From the NCBI GenBank assembly GCA_027037705.1, contig JALVYZ010000018.1, forward strand, positions 1-5,343: DNA of 5,343 nt. Direction: 5' to 3'. A model generated the notes under the pieces. It did not search any database. It saw only the letters and a program-made list of their open reading frames with translations, and had not been told where the DNA came from. Positions 1 through 5,343 of the stretch are shown piece after piece. The position numbers and the translations under genes were made by a program. Numbering within the stretch: position 1 is the first letter of the stretch; each line of letters opens with the position of its first letter. Source of the stretch: a bacterium. Its GTDB lineage: Bacteria; DYJV01; JALVYZ01.

Positions 1-1494
1 AATCCTGCAATTCAGGAAATGAACAAAAAATGTGCTATGTGCCATTTAAAAGAAAATAAGTCTCTTGTATTTCAATGGGAAAATTCTCCTCATGCTGCTG
101 CAAAAGAAGGACCTGTCGGTTGTTATACATGTCATGCTGCTTCTAAAAATGATCCTTATGGTTACAAACATGAAGGAGCATTTATTAAAACTATAATTAC
201 TCCTAAAGATTGTGCTTACTGTCATGAAAGAGAAACTAAGGAAATGATGAATTCTCATCATGCAACTGCTGGTCAAATTTTAGCCTCTTTAGATAATGTT
301 CTTGGAGAAGTAGTATGTAGTATGCCAGATACTAAAGCTGATGCAGTAAATGGATGTTGGCAATGTCATGGTTCAGTTATAAAAATTTCAAAAGATAAGA
401 ATGGAAAACCTTTAAAGAATCAAATTGGTGCAATTCAACTTGATTACAAAACCTGGCCAAATTCAGGAATTGGGAGATTAAATCCTGATGGTACAAAAGG
501 CACATGTAATGCTTGTCACTCAAAACATTCATTTAGGGCAAGTATGGCAAGACAACCTGAAAATTGCGGGAAATGCCATTTAGGTCCAGACCATCCACAA
601 AAAGAAATTTATGAAGAGTCAAAACATGGAATCGCATATTACACAACTATTCGTGGACCAGGAATGAATGGAATGGATATATTAAAAACTGGAACATGGG
701 TACTTGGAAAAGATTATTATTATGCACCAACCTGTTCAACATGCCATATGGGCGCTTATGTAAAACCTAATGGCTCAGTTGCACAAAATACTCATAATGT
801 TGGTGATAGAATTTCATGGAACTTAAGAGCTCCTATTTCAATTAAATTAAACAGAGTAATTTTTGAAGATGGGACTGTTACAGATATTCCAGGAGAATAT
901 CCACCTCAACCTGGCCAAACTGCTAAATATAAAGATTTTGAAGTAGTAAATGGAAAATGGAAAAAAGTAATTAAAACAAAAAGAATCAAGAAAGTTATTT
1001 CATGGAAGCAAAGAAGAAAGAATATGCAGGGGGTATGTAAATCATGTCATAGTGTTCAAAAAATAGAAAATTTCTACAAATACTTTGATGATTTTGTTTA
1101 TACCTACAACAACAAATTTGCAAAACCTGCAAAAAAACTTTGGGCAATGATGAAAAAAGATGGATTAGTAAAAGGTTCTTTATTCCATTCAAAAGCTGGA
1201 TGGGCATGGTGGGAAATCTGGCATCACCAGGGAAGAAGAGCTCGTCATGGAGCATCAATGATGGGACCAGACTATGCTCACTGGCATGGATTGTATGATG
1301 TTGCAAAGGTATTCTACTTTGAATATCTACCTGAAATTATTAAACTTGCTAAAGAACACGGAAAATATGAAAAGTATAAGAAAGTTATTGATGAATTACT
1401 CAATAAACCAGAACATAAATGGAGATTAAAGGGTTTCGGAGAAGAAATAGAAAAAATGATTAAAGAGGAGCAGAAATTAAGATATGGTCAGTAA
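1..1494 (+). CDS. HAO-like octaheme cytochrome c, 5'-truncated
   Basis: This is a periplasmic-type multiheme enzyme of the hydroxylamine oxidoreductase family. Known members oxidise hydroxylamine or hydrazine, or work in reverse to reduce nitrite and hydroxylamine. The frame is open from base 1, so the first Met (base 19) is probably internal and the signal peptide lies upstream. Counting from that Met, eight CxxCH sites start at Cys 5, 35, 65, 113, 163, 183, 239 and 340. The long gap before the eighth site and the histidine-rich C-terminal block (residues 401-423, HHQGRRARHG then HWHG) fit the family. The fourth site, CWQCHG, is the expected catalytic heme (P460 in true HAO). Family enzymes carry a tyrosine near the C-terminus only if they make the P460 crosslink. 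Y419 and Y426 are candidates, but I cannot align them, so the reaction direction is open. Cys100 is the only non-heme cysteine. There is no C-terminal membrane segment. The stop overlaps the next gene by 11 nt. An upstream quinol-dehydrogenase partner would be outside the window. Confidence 0.92.
   Translation, partial: NPAIQEMNKKCAMCHLKENKSLVFQWENSPHAAAKEGPVGCYTCHAASKNDPYGYKHEGAFIKTIITPKDCAYCHERETKEMMNSHHATAGQILASLDNVLGEVVCSMPDTKADAVNGCWQCHGSVIKISKDKNGKPLKNQIGAIQLDYKTWPNSGIGRLNPDGTKGTCNACHSKHSFRASMARQPENCGKCHLGPDHPQKEIYEESKHGIAYYTTIRGPGMNGMDILKTGTWVLGKDYYYAPTCSTCHMGAYVKPNGSVAQNTHNVGDRISWNLRAPISIKLNRVIFEDGTVTDIPGEYPPQPGQTAKYKDFEVVNGKWKKVIKTKRIKKVISWKQRRKNMQGVCKSCHSVQKIENFYKYFDDFVYTYNNKFAKPAKKLWAMMKKDGLVKGSLFHSKAGWAWWEIWHHQGRRARHGASMMGPDYAHWHGLYDVAKVFYFEYLPEIIKLAKEHGKYEKYKKVIDELLNKPEHKWRLKGFGEEIEKMIKEEQKLRYGQ
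1465..1470 (+). promoter_or_regulatory. Shine-Dalgarno GAGGAG for the exported protein gene
   Basis: GAGGAG lies within the last codons of the octaheme cytochrome gene, 13 nt before the ATG at 1484. That spacing is longer than the usual 5-9 nt. No other in-frame ATG, GTG or TTG lies near, so this site and the signal peptide together support the 1484 start. The 11-nt overlap suggests ribosomes finishing the cytochrome may re-initiate here. Confidence 0.5.
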
Positions 1495-2053
1495 AAATTT
1501 TAACTCTAAAATTGCGGGGATTCTCCTCCCCGCTTTTATTTTTTTAATATTTCTAAAAACATTACATGCTGATATTTTAGATAATGTTAGAAAACTAAAA
1601 ATTGGGATAAATGGATATTATATTGGTTATAAGCTAAAAAATTATAAAAAACTAACAAAGATAAATAAAGTATATAAAGGGACAGAAAAATATAAAGACA
1701 AAAATATTTATATTACTGTTAGTAAAAATGAGAAGATAATTTTAGGGATTTACAAAAAAATTGATAATGCTACATATGATGATTTAAAAAAAACAATTTC
1801 CTTTTTAATGATAAATTTTGGAGAACCTACAATTGAAGCTCATGGTAAAAATATCTACTGGTTCTATTCTGAAAAAGGTAAAATTTCAAATAAAGAATTT
1901 TTAGAAGCAAGAAAAAAAAATAAAATTAAAAAGCCTATATTAATGGTAAAATTTAATTCAAATAAATTTATTTCTTCAAATTCAAATAAAATAAAATTCT
2001 ACTTTATAATATATTCTGAACCATTAATAAAAAAATTACTTAATAAAAATTGA
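1484..2053 (+). CDS. Unrecognised exported basic protein
   Basis: I do not recognise this 189-residue protein. The N-terminus looks like a Sec signal peptide: basic start (K4, K9), hydrophobic core about residues 10-24, and a likely cut after LHA (residue 29). The mature part has no cysteine and no heme motif, and is very rich in lysine, isoleucine and asparagine, so it should be basic. Alternating hydrophobic strands (about 76-90) precede a helix-like stretch (97-111), then FGEP (112-115) and an aromatic strand around IYWFY (124-128), which suggests a small alpha/beta domain. The start at 1484 is the only usable one: the next Met is at residue 109. Part of the hydrophobic core is encoded by an intrinsic terminator and its T-tract. 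T-runs encode Phe and Ile anyway, so the signal peptide could be partly fortuitous. The cleavage-like site and the long open frame argue that it is real. Lying between the cytochrome and a periplasmic heme sensor, it could be an accessory or maturation protein; this is inference. Confidence 0.7.
   Translation: MVSKNFNSKIAGILLPAFIFLIFLKTLHADILDNVRKLKIGINGYYIGYKLKNYKKLTKINKVYKGTEKYKDKNIYITVSKNEKIILGIYKKIDNATYDDLKKTISFLMINFGEPTIEAHGKNIYWFYSEKGKISNKEFLEARKKNKIKKPILMVKFNSNKFISSNSNKIKFYFIIYSEPLIKKLLNKN
1514..1545 (+). terminator. Intrinsic terminator inside the signal-peptide coding region
   Basis: A perfect 7-bp stem, GCGGGGA (1514-1520) with TCCCCGC (1527-1533), closes a 6-nt loop (TTCTCC). A T-rich tract with one A follows at once (1534-1545). 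A stem this GC-rich stands out sharply in such AT-rich DNA. It begins 19 bp after the octaheme cytochrome stop, the expected place for that gene's terminator. However, it lies inside the next open frame, from codon 11 onward. It may partly end transcription after the cytochrome so that less mRNA reaches downstream genes, and ribosomes entering the overlapping gene could disrupt it. Confidence 0.8.
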
Positions 2054-2078
2054 CAACCTTTTAATTTTTCTTTACTAA
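2050..2078 (+). promoter_or_regulatory. Candidate sigma-70-type promoter of the kinase gene, possibly leaderless
   Basis: A perfect TTGACA -35 box (2050-2055) overlaps the stop codon of the preceding gene. At a 17-bp spacer comes TACTAA (2073-2078), a weak -10. TAAAAT at 2076-2081 is a better -10 but with a 20-bp spacer. With the 17-bp choice, transcription would start about 2085-2086, on the ATG itself. No purine-rich Shine-Dalgarno lies before that ATG; the 20 bases upstream are mostly T. -10-like strings are common in AT-rich DNA, so the -35 box and the geometry carry the evidence. Confidence 0.5.
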
Positions 2079-2085
2079 AATTTAT

Positions 2086-3666
2086 ATGAAGTCTCTTAAT
2101 CAAAAATATCTTTTGGCTGTTTCTATTATAATTACAATCATTTTAGGTTCTATTTTTTCTTTTTTCTATTTTACAATTAAAAGAATGATTTTAAATCAAG
2201 TTTATCAAAAAGCTTCAGTCGTTGCAGATCAGGTGATTATTTTAAGAAAATGGGTTGCTGATATGCATGGTGTATTTGTTGTTCAAAGACCTGGAATAGA
2301 ACCTAATAGATTTTTACCTTATCCAATTTTAAATTGTGGAGAAATTACACTTGTTTTAAGAAATCCTGCACTCATTACAAAGGAACTCTCTGAAATGACA
2401 AAAAAATTAAAGTCATACTATTTTAAATTAACAAGTGATAAAGTTATAAATCCAAAAAATTCACCTGATGATATAGAGAAAAAAGCCCTTAATTTATTTA
2501 AAACCCAAAAATATAAGGAATTCAAAATAATAGAGCAGAAAGGAGATAAAAGGTTTCTAAGATTAATTAAACCACTATATATAAAAGATAGCTGTCTTAC
2601 ATGTCATATTTATCAGGGCTACCATGTTGGACAATTAAGAGGTGCTTTAAGTATTTTTGTCCCGATGGATAATGTTTATGAAGATCTTTCTAAAATAAAA
2701 AAGATATTCTTTTTTGGTGGAATTTTTATAGTTATATTAACTACTTTTATAATTTTTATTATTAACTATTACTTAACTATTAAACCAATAACATCATTAA
2801 CATCCTCTATAAAAAATTTTTCTCAAAAATTAGATATAAATTTTAAACCATCTAATAGAAAAGATGAAATTGGTACTCTTGAAAAAAGTTTTTTTGAAAT
2901 GGCAAATAAAATCAAAAATAATTATGAAATAATGCAAAAAGAAATAGAAAAAGCCACTGAAGAATTAAAAAGAAAAGATAAAATAAAAACAGATTTTATA
3001 GCAACAATGTCCCATGAACTAAGAACTCCATTGACAACAATTCAAGGTGGGATTGAATATCTATTTAAAGTTATCAAGAAAAAGGAAAATATTGAATTTA
3101 TAAAAATAATTGATAAAAATTTAAAAAATTTGATTTTAATGGTTAACAACTTAATAGATATTGCAAGAATCGAACTTGGAAAATTAGATTTAGAACTCAC
3201 AGAAGTTAATTTAAAAGAATTACTTGAAGAAGTAATACTTTTTTTTAAAGGATTCGCATATGAAAAAAATATAAAAATTATAAAAAAAAATTTTAATGAT
3301 TATTATGTTAAAATTGATAGAAGAAGGATTAATCAGGTTTTAATAAATGTTTTACACAATGCTATTAAATATTCTCCTGAAGGTGAAAAAATCGAAATTT
3401 CCATGACTAAAAAAGATAACTTCATTAAAATCTCAATAATTAATAAAGTTAAAAATAGAATATTAAAAAATGATTTAAATAAATTTTTCATTAAATATAA
3501 ATACTTATCTTCTGGAAAAGAGAAAGGAAGTGGACTTGGATTAGCTATTGCAAAAGCTATAATGGAAGCTCATAATGGCAAAATTAACATAAATTTAATT
3601 GAAGATAAAAAAATAGAAATAACTTTATATTTTAAGGCAAGCAATGATGAAAATATTAATAGTTGA
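2086..3666 (+). CDS. Heme-binding (DUF3365/Tll0287-like) sensor histidine kinase
   Basis: This 526-residue membrane sensor kinase should respond to a periplasmic signal and phosphorylate the overlapping regulator. Transmembrane segment 1 is about residues 9-30. A periplasmic DUF3365-type domain follows (about 40-195) with RKWVADMHGVF (54-64), RNPALITKELSE (92-103) and a single c-type heme site CLTCH (170-174). Transmembrane segment 2 is about 206-228, then a HAMP linker (P234; DEIGTLE at 260-266), a coiled coil (about 275-303), and a HisKA domain with the phosphoacceptor H310 in SHELRTP. In the ATPase domain the N box is present (N421, N425) and so is the G2 box GSGLGLA (481-487). The G1 box, normally DxGxG, reads NKVKN (453-457): the aspartate and both glycines are missing, so ATP binding may be weak. 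Known Tll0287-type hemes have unusual axial ligands including a cysteine; C84 is the only cysteine here outside CxxCH. The ligand sensed is unknown; redox state, NO or another nitrogen oxide are reasonable guesses next to an HAO-like enzyme. The gene has no Shine-Dalgarno. Confidence 0.9.
   Translation: MKSLNQKYLLAVSIIITIILGSIFSFFYFTIKRMILNQVYQKASVVADQVIILRKWVADMHGVFVVQRPGIEPNRFLPYPILNCGEITLVLRNPALITKELSEMTKKLKSYYFKLTSDKVINPKNSPDDIEKKALNLFKTQKYKEFKIIEQKGDKRFLRLIKPLYIKDSCLTCHIYQGYHVGQLRGALSIFVPMDNVYEDLSKIKKIFFFGGIFIVILTTFIIFIINYYLTIKPITSLTSSIKNFSQKLDINFKPSNRKDEIGTLEKSFFEMANKIKNNYEIMQKEIEKATEELKRKDKIKTDFIATMSHELRTPLTTIQGGIEYLFKVIKKKENIEFIKIIDKNLKNLILMVNNLIDIARIELGKLDLELTEVNLKELLEEVILFFKGFAYEKNIKIIKKNFNDYYVKIDRRRINQVLINVLHNAIKYSPEGEKIEISMTKKDNFIKISIINKVKNRILKNDLNKFFIKYKYLSSGKEKGSGLGLAIAKAIMEAHNGKININLIEDKKIEITLYFKASNDENINS
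3634..3637 (+). promoter_or_regulatory. Shine-Dalgarno AAGG for the response regulator
   Basis: AAGG lies inside the end of the kinase gene, 6 nt before the ATG at 3644 and 9 nt before the ATG at 3647. It fits either start. The second Met gives the usual MKILIVDDD beginning of OmpR-family regulators, so 3647 is at least as likely. Confidence 0.45.
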
Positions 3667-4309
3667 TGATGATAAAGATATTTTAAAAGTATTAGAAGCT
3701 AATTTAAAATTTGAAAATTACGATGTTCTTACTGCTGAAAATGGTTTTGAAGCTTTTGAAAAGGCAAAAAAAGAAAATCCTGATTTAATTATTCTTGATT
3801 TAAATCTCCCTGATATTGATGGAATTCAAGTTTGTCATAAATTAAGAGAAATTGAGATAGATATTCCTATTATCATGCTTACTGCAAGGGACACTGTATC
3901 TGATAAAATTTTAGGCTTAGAGTGTGGGGCAGATGATTACATCGTAAAACCTTTTAATTTTCTTGAATTACACGCAAGAATAAAGAGTTGTTTAAGAAGA
4001 GCTAAAAAAGAAATTAATAATAAAATTTTAAAATTTAAATCATTAACAATATACCCTGATAGGCAAGAAATTAAACATGACGGAAAAAAAATTAATTTTA
4101 CTAAAACTGAGTATAATTTATTTATGTTTCTTTTTAAAAATGTTGGTAAAATTTGCACCAGAAAAGATATAAAAAAGGCATTATGGAAAAATAAAGAAAT
4201 TTATGATTGGTCAAGAACTATTGATATACATATAAATCATCTCAGAAAAAAACTTCCTGAAGATATAAAAATTAACACTATTAAAGGGAGTGGCTATATT
4301 TTAGAATAA
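3644..4309 (+). CDS. OmpR/PhoB-family response regulator
   Basis: This 221-residue transcription factor is the evident partner of the kinase it overlaps by 23 nt. The receiver domain (about residues 3-118) has the acidic cluster D8-D10, phosphoacceptor D52 in LDLNLPD, the switch threonine T80 in MLTAR, and K102 in the VKPF motif. All key residues are present. The C-terminal winged-helix DNA-binding domain (about 127-221) has the family's usual parts: LTIYPDRQEI, the FTKTEYNLF helix, the recognition helix region RTIDIHINHLRKKL (191-204), and the wing with IKGSGYIL. Two adjacent Met codons leave the start open by one residue; numbering here is from 3644. The likely targets are in this cluster, perhaps the octaheme cytochrome gene or the two candidate promoters. 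I see no convincing direct-repeat operator in the short gaps. Confidence 0.95.
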   Translation: MMKILIVDDDKDILKVLEANLKFENYDVLTAENGFEAFEKAKKENPDLIILDLNLPDIDGIQVCHKLREIEIDIPIIMLTARDTVSDKILGLECGADDYIVKPFNFLELHARIKSCLRRAKKEINNKILKFKSLTIYPDRQEIKHDGKKINFTKTEYNLFMFLFKNVGKICTRKDIKKALWKNKEIYDWSRTIDIHINHLRKKLPEDIKINTIKGSGYILE

Positions 4310-4311
4310 AC

Positions 4312-4340
4312 TTGAATTTTAAAATTTTTTTTATTAATAT
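4312..4340 (+). promoter_or_regulatory. Candidate promoter of the lipoprotein cytochrome gene, possibly leaderless
   Basis: In the 37-bp gap after the regulator, TTGAAT (4312-4317) and TAATAT (4335-4340) form a -35/-10 pair with a 17-bp spacer. TATAAA (4338-4343) is a stronger -10 at 20 bp. The ATG is 35 bp from the start of the -35 box, almost the same distance as in the gap before the kinase gene (36 bp), so transcription would again begin at or near the ATG. There is no Shine-Dalgarno. The gap is only A and T after base 4315, so chance matches are likely and this is the weaker of the two. Confidence 0.35.
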
Positions 4341-4346
4341 AAAATT

Positions 4347-4607
4347 ATGAAATTTTTTTATATAATATTGTTAATTATACTGTCTATTATAACATCTTGT
4401 TTTTCCAACCTGCCAGATAATATATCAAAAATTTTAAAATCAAGATGTGATAGCTGCCACTCCTATAAGATTTATAAAAAAATAAAATCCAATAATAAAG
4501 AAATATGGGAAGAAATATTACATAAAATGATAATAAAAGGTGCAAAATTAAATGAAGCTGAATATGAGAAACTTTTAAAATATTTCGCTAATAATGAAAA
4601 ACATTAA
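4347..4607 (+). CDS. Small lipoprotein monoheme cytochrome c
   Basis: This 86-residue protein should be an electron carrier anchored by lipid to the outer face of a membrane. The hydrophobic N-terminus (about residues 3-17) ends in the lipobox ITSC, with C18 the lipidated cysteine. The mature part is only about 69 residues. It has one heme site, CDSCH (34-38), followed by W54, then HKM (59-61) and GAKLNEAEYEKLLKYF (65-80). That order (CxxCH, Trp, Met, then a final helix ending in a YF/YL pair) is typical of very short class I cytochromes, and M61 is the likely second heme ligand. It has no Shine-Dalgarno and sits 37 bp after the regulator. Its last 14 nt overlap the channel gene. It could carry electrons to or from the octaheme enzyme; this rests on location only. 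Confidence 0.85.
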   Translation: MKFFYIILLIILSIITSCFSNLPDNISKILKSRCDSCHSYKIYKKIKSNNKEIWEEILHKMIIKGAKLNEAEYEKLLKYFANNEKH

Positions 4608-5343
4608 ACATAAATTAAATGAAATTGTTTTTGGAACAGAAACTTTTGCAGGTAAACTATTTGATATTATTTTAATTGGATTTATTCTAATTAGTGTTTT
4701 CTGTATAATTATTGATAGTGTCCCTGATTATAATCAAAAATATGGTAATATTTTAAAAATTCTTGAATGGTTTTTTACCATTTGCTTCACAATAGAATAC
4801 ATATTAAGATTAATCATTTCAGAAAAACCTCTTAAATATGCATTTAGCTTTTTTGGATTAGTTGATTTTATCTCATTTTTACCAACATATTTGACTCTTT
4901 TTATCTCAGGAAGTCATTATCTTCTTGTTATTAGGACTTTGAGATTGTTAAGAATCTTTAGAATATTAAAATTAGTTCAATATATGAAACAAGGAGAGCT
5001 AATTTTAATTGCATTAAAAAACAGCAGAAACAAAATTATAGTTTTTTTATTTGCAGTACTTAATCTTGTAATTATAATTGGAGCAGTTATGTATGTTATA
5101 GAAGGTGAAAAAAATGGTTTTACAAGTATCCCAAAAAGTATCTATTGGGCAATTGTAACATTAACAACAGTTGGTTATGGAGATATTTCTCCAAAAACGC
5201 CATTAGGACAATTTCTTGCATCAATGATAATGATAATAGGTTATTCTATAATAGCTGTTCCAACAGGGATTGTAACGCATGAAATGACTACTTTATCAAA
5301 AGATAAAAACTATTTTAAAAAATGTGAAAATTGTGGTTATGAA
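4594..5343 (+). CDS. Voltage-gated-type potassium channel, 3'-truncated
   Basis: The first 250 residues of a six-transmembrane cation channel of the bacterial Kv-like family are visible; the frame is open at the window end. Predicted segments: S1 about 22-41, S2 55-73, S3 86-104, S4 109-127, S5 147-169, S6 206-227. S4 carries a basic residue at every third position (R114, R117, R120, R123, K126), the mark of a voltage sensor. The pore loop has TVGYGD (192-197), the potassium selectivity filter. The visible end has CENCG (244-248), which looks like the first half of a cytoplasmic C-terminal zinc ribbon known in many bacterial homologues; the second half and stop would lie roughly 20 residues beyond. 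The ATG overlaps the cytochrome gene by 14 nt and has no clear Shine-Dalgarno, so translation may be coupled. An in-frame stop at 4576-4578 and no other usual start codon between fix the start. Its role beside redox genes is unknown. Confidence 0.93.
   Translation, partial: MKNIKHKLNEIVFGTETFAGKLFDIILIGFILISVFCIIIDSVPDYNQKYGNILKILEWFFTICFTIEYILRLIISEKPLKYAFSFFGLVDFISFLPTYLTLFISGSHYLLVIRTLRLLRIFRILKLVQYMKQGELILIALKNSRNKIIVFLFAVLNLVIIIGAVMYVIEGEKNGFTSIPKSIYWAIVTLTTVGYGDISPKTPLGQFLASMIMIIGYSIIAVPTGIVTHEMTTLSKDKNYFKKCENCGYE

Noticed and set aside
19-21. ATG at base 19 as the true start of the octaheme gene
   Set aside because: The frame is open through base 1 and the first heme motif follows four residues later with no signal peptide, which an exported c-type cytochrome needs.
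46-276. Minus-strand open frame of 76 codons
   Set aside because: It lies wholly inside the octaheme cytochrome gene, and the product has no recognisable motif; it is a shadow of the CxxCH-bearing frame.
995-1306. Minus-strand open frame of 103 codons
   Set aside because: It is antisense to the conserved C-terminal HAO block and the eighth heme site, with no domain or start signal of its own.
3937-4158. Minus-strand open frame of 73 codons
   Set aside because: It is antisense to the response regulator; its hydrophobic look comes from reading AT-rich DNA in reverse.
4315-4326. Perfect 12-bp palindrome AATTTTAAAATT followed by T residues, as an operator or terminator
   Set aside because: It contains only A and T in a very AT-rich gap, has no loop as a hairpin and would be too weak for a terminator; chance is sufficient.
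1-5343. tRNA, rRNA, CRISPR array, insertion sequence or attachment site
   Set aside because: The window is almost fully occupied by six co-directional genes with two gaps under 40 bp; I saw no spaced repeats, terminal inverted repeats or cloverleaf-like sequences.

Overview
This AT-rich window carries six genes, all on the + strand and almost without gaps. The first and last genes run off the window. The DNA looks bacterial: a two-component system, Sec and lipoprotein signal peptides, an intrinsic terminator, and lysine-, isoleucine- and asparagine-rich proteins with AAA, ATA, TTA and AGA codons. Octaheme HAO-family cytochromes with such low GC occur in Campylobacterota, Aquificota, Deferribacterota, Thermodesulfobacteriota and relatives. 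The sequence does not let me choose among these.

Layout. Bases 1-1494 hold the C-terminal part, at least 497 codons, of a hydroxylamine oxidoreductase (HAO)-like cytochrome with eight CxxCH heme sites. It overlaps by 11 nt a 189-codon gene for an unrecognised exported basic protein (1484-2053). A strong intrinsic terminator (1514-1545) lies inside the stretch encoding that protein's signal peptide. Next is a heme-binding membrane histidine kinase of the DUF3365/Tll0287-like sensor type (2086-3666). It overlaps by 23 nt an OmpR/PhoB-type response regulator (3644-4309). A small lipoprotein monoheme cytochrome c (4347-4607) follows and overlaps by 14 nt a six-transmembrane voltage-gated-type potassium channel (4594 to the window end). 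The only gaps, 32 bp (2054-2085) and 37 bp (4310-4346), each contain a candidate promoter whose spacing puts transcription start on or beside the ATG, and neither following gene has a Shine-Dalgarno sequence.

How the genes may work together (inference). The octaheme enzyme would handle hydroxylamine, nitrite or related nitrogen compounds outside the cytoplasmic membrane. The kinase carries a periplasmic c-type heme and could sense redox state or a small gas or nitrogen oxide, passing the signal to the regulator. The lipoprotein cytochrome could shuttle electrons. The channel's link to the rest is unknown. The most unusual points are the terminator embedded in a coding region, the kinase's degenerate ATP-binding G1 box, and the pair of possible leaderless promoters.
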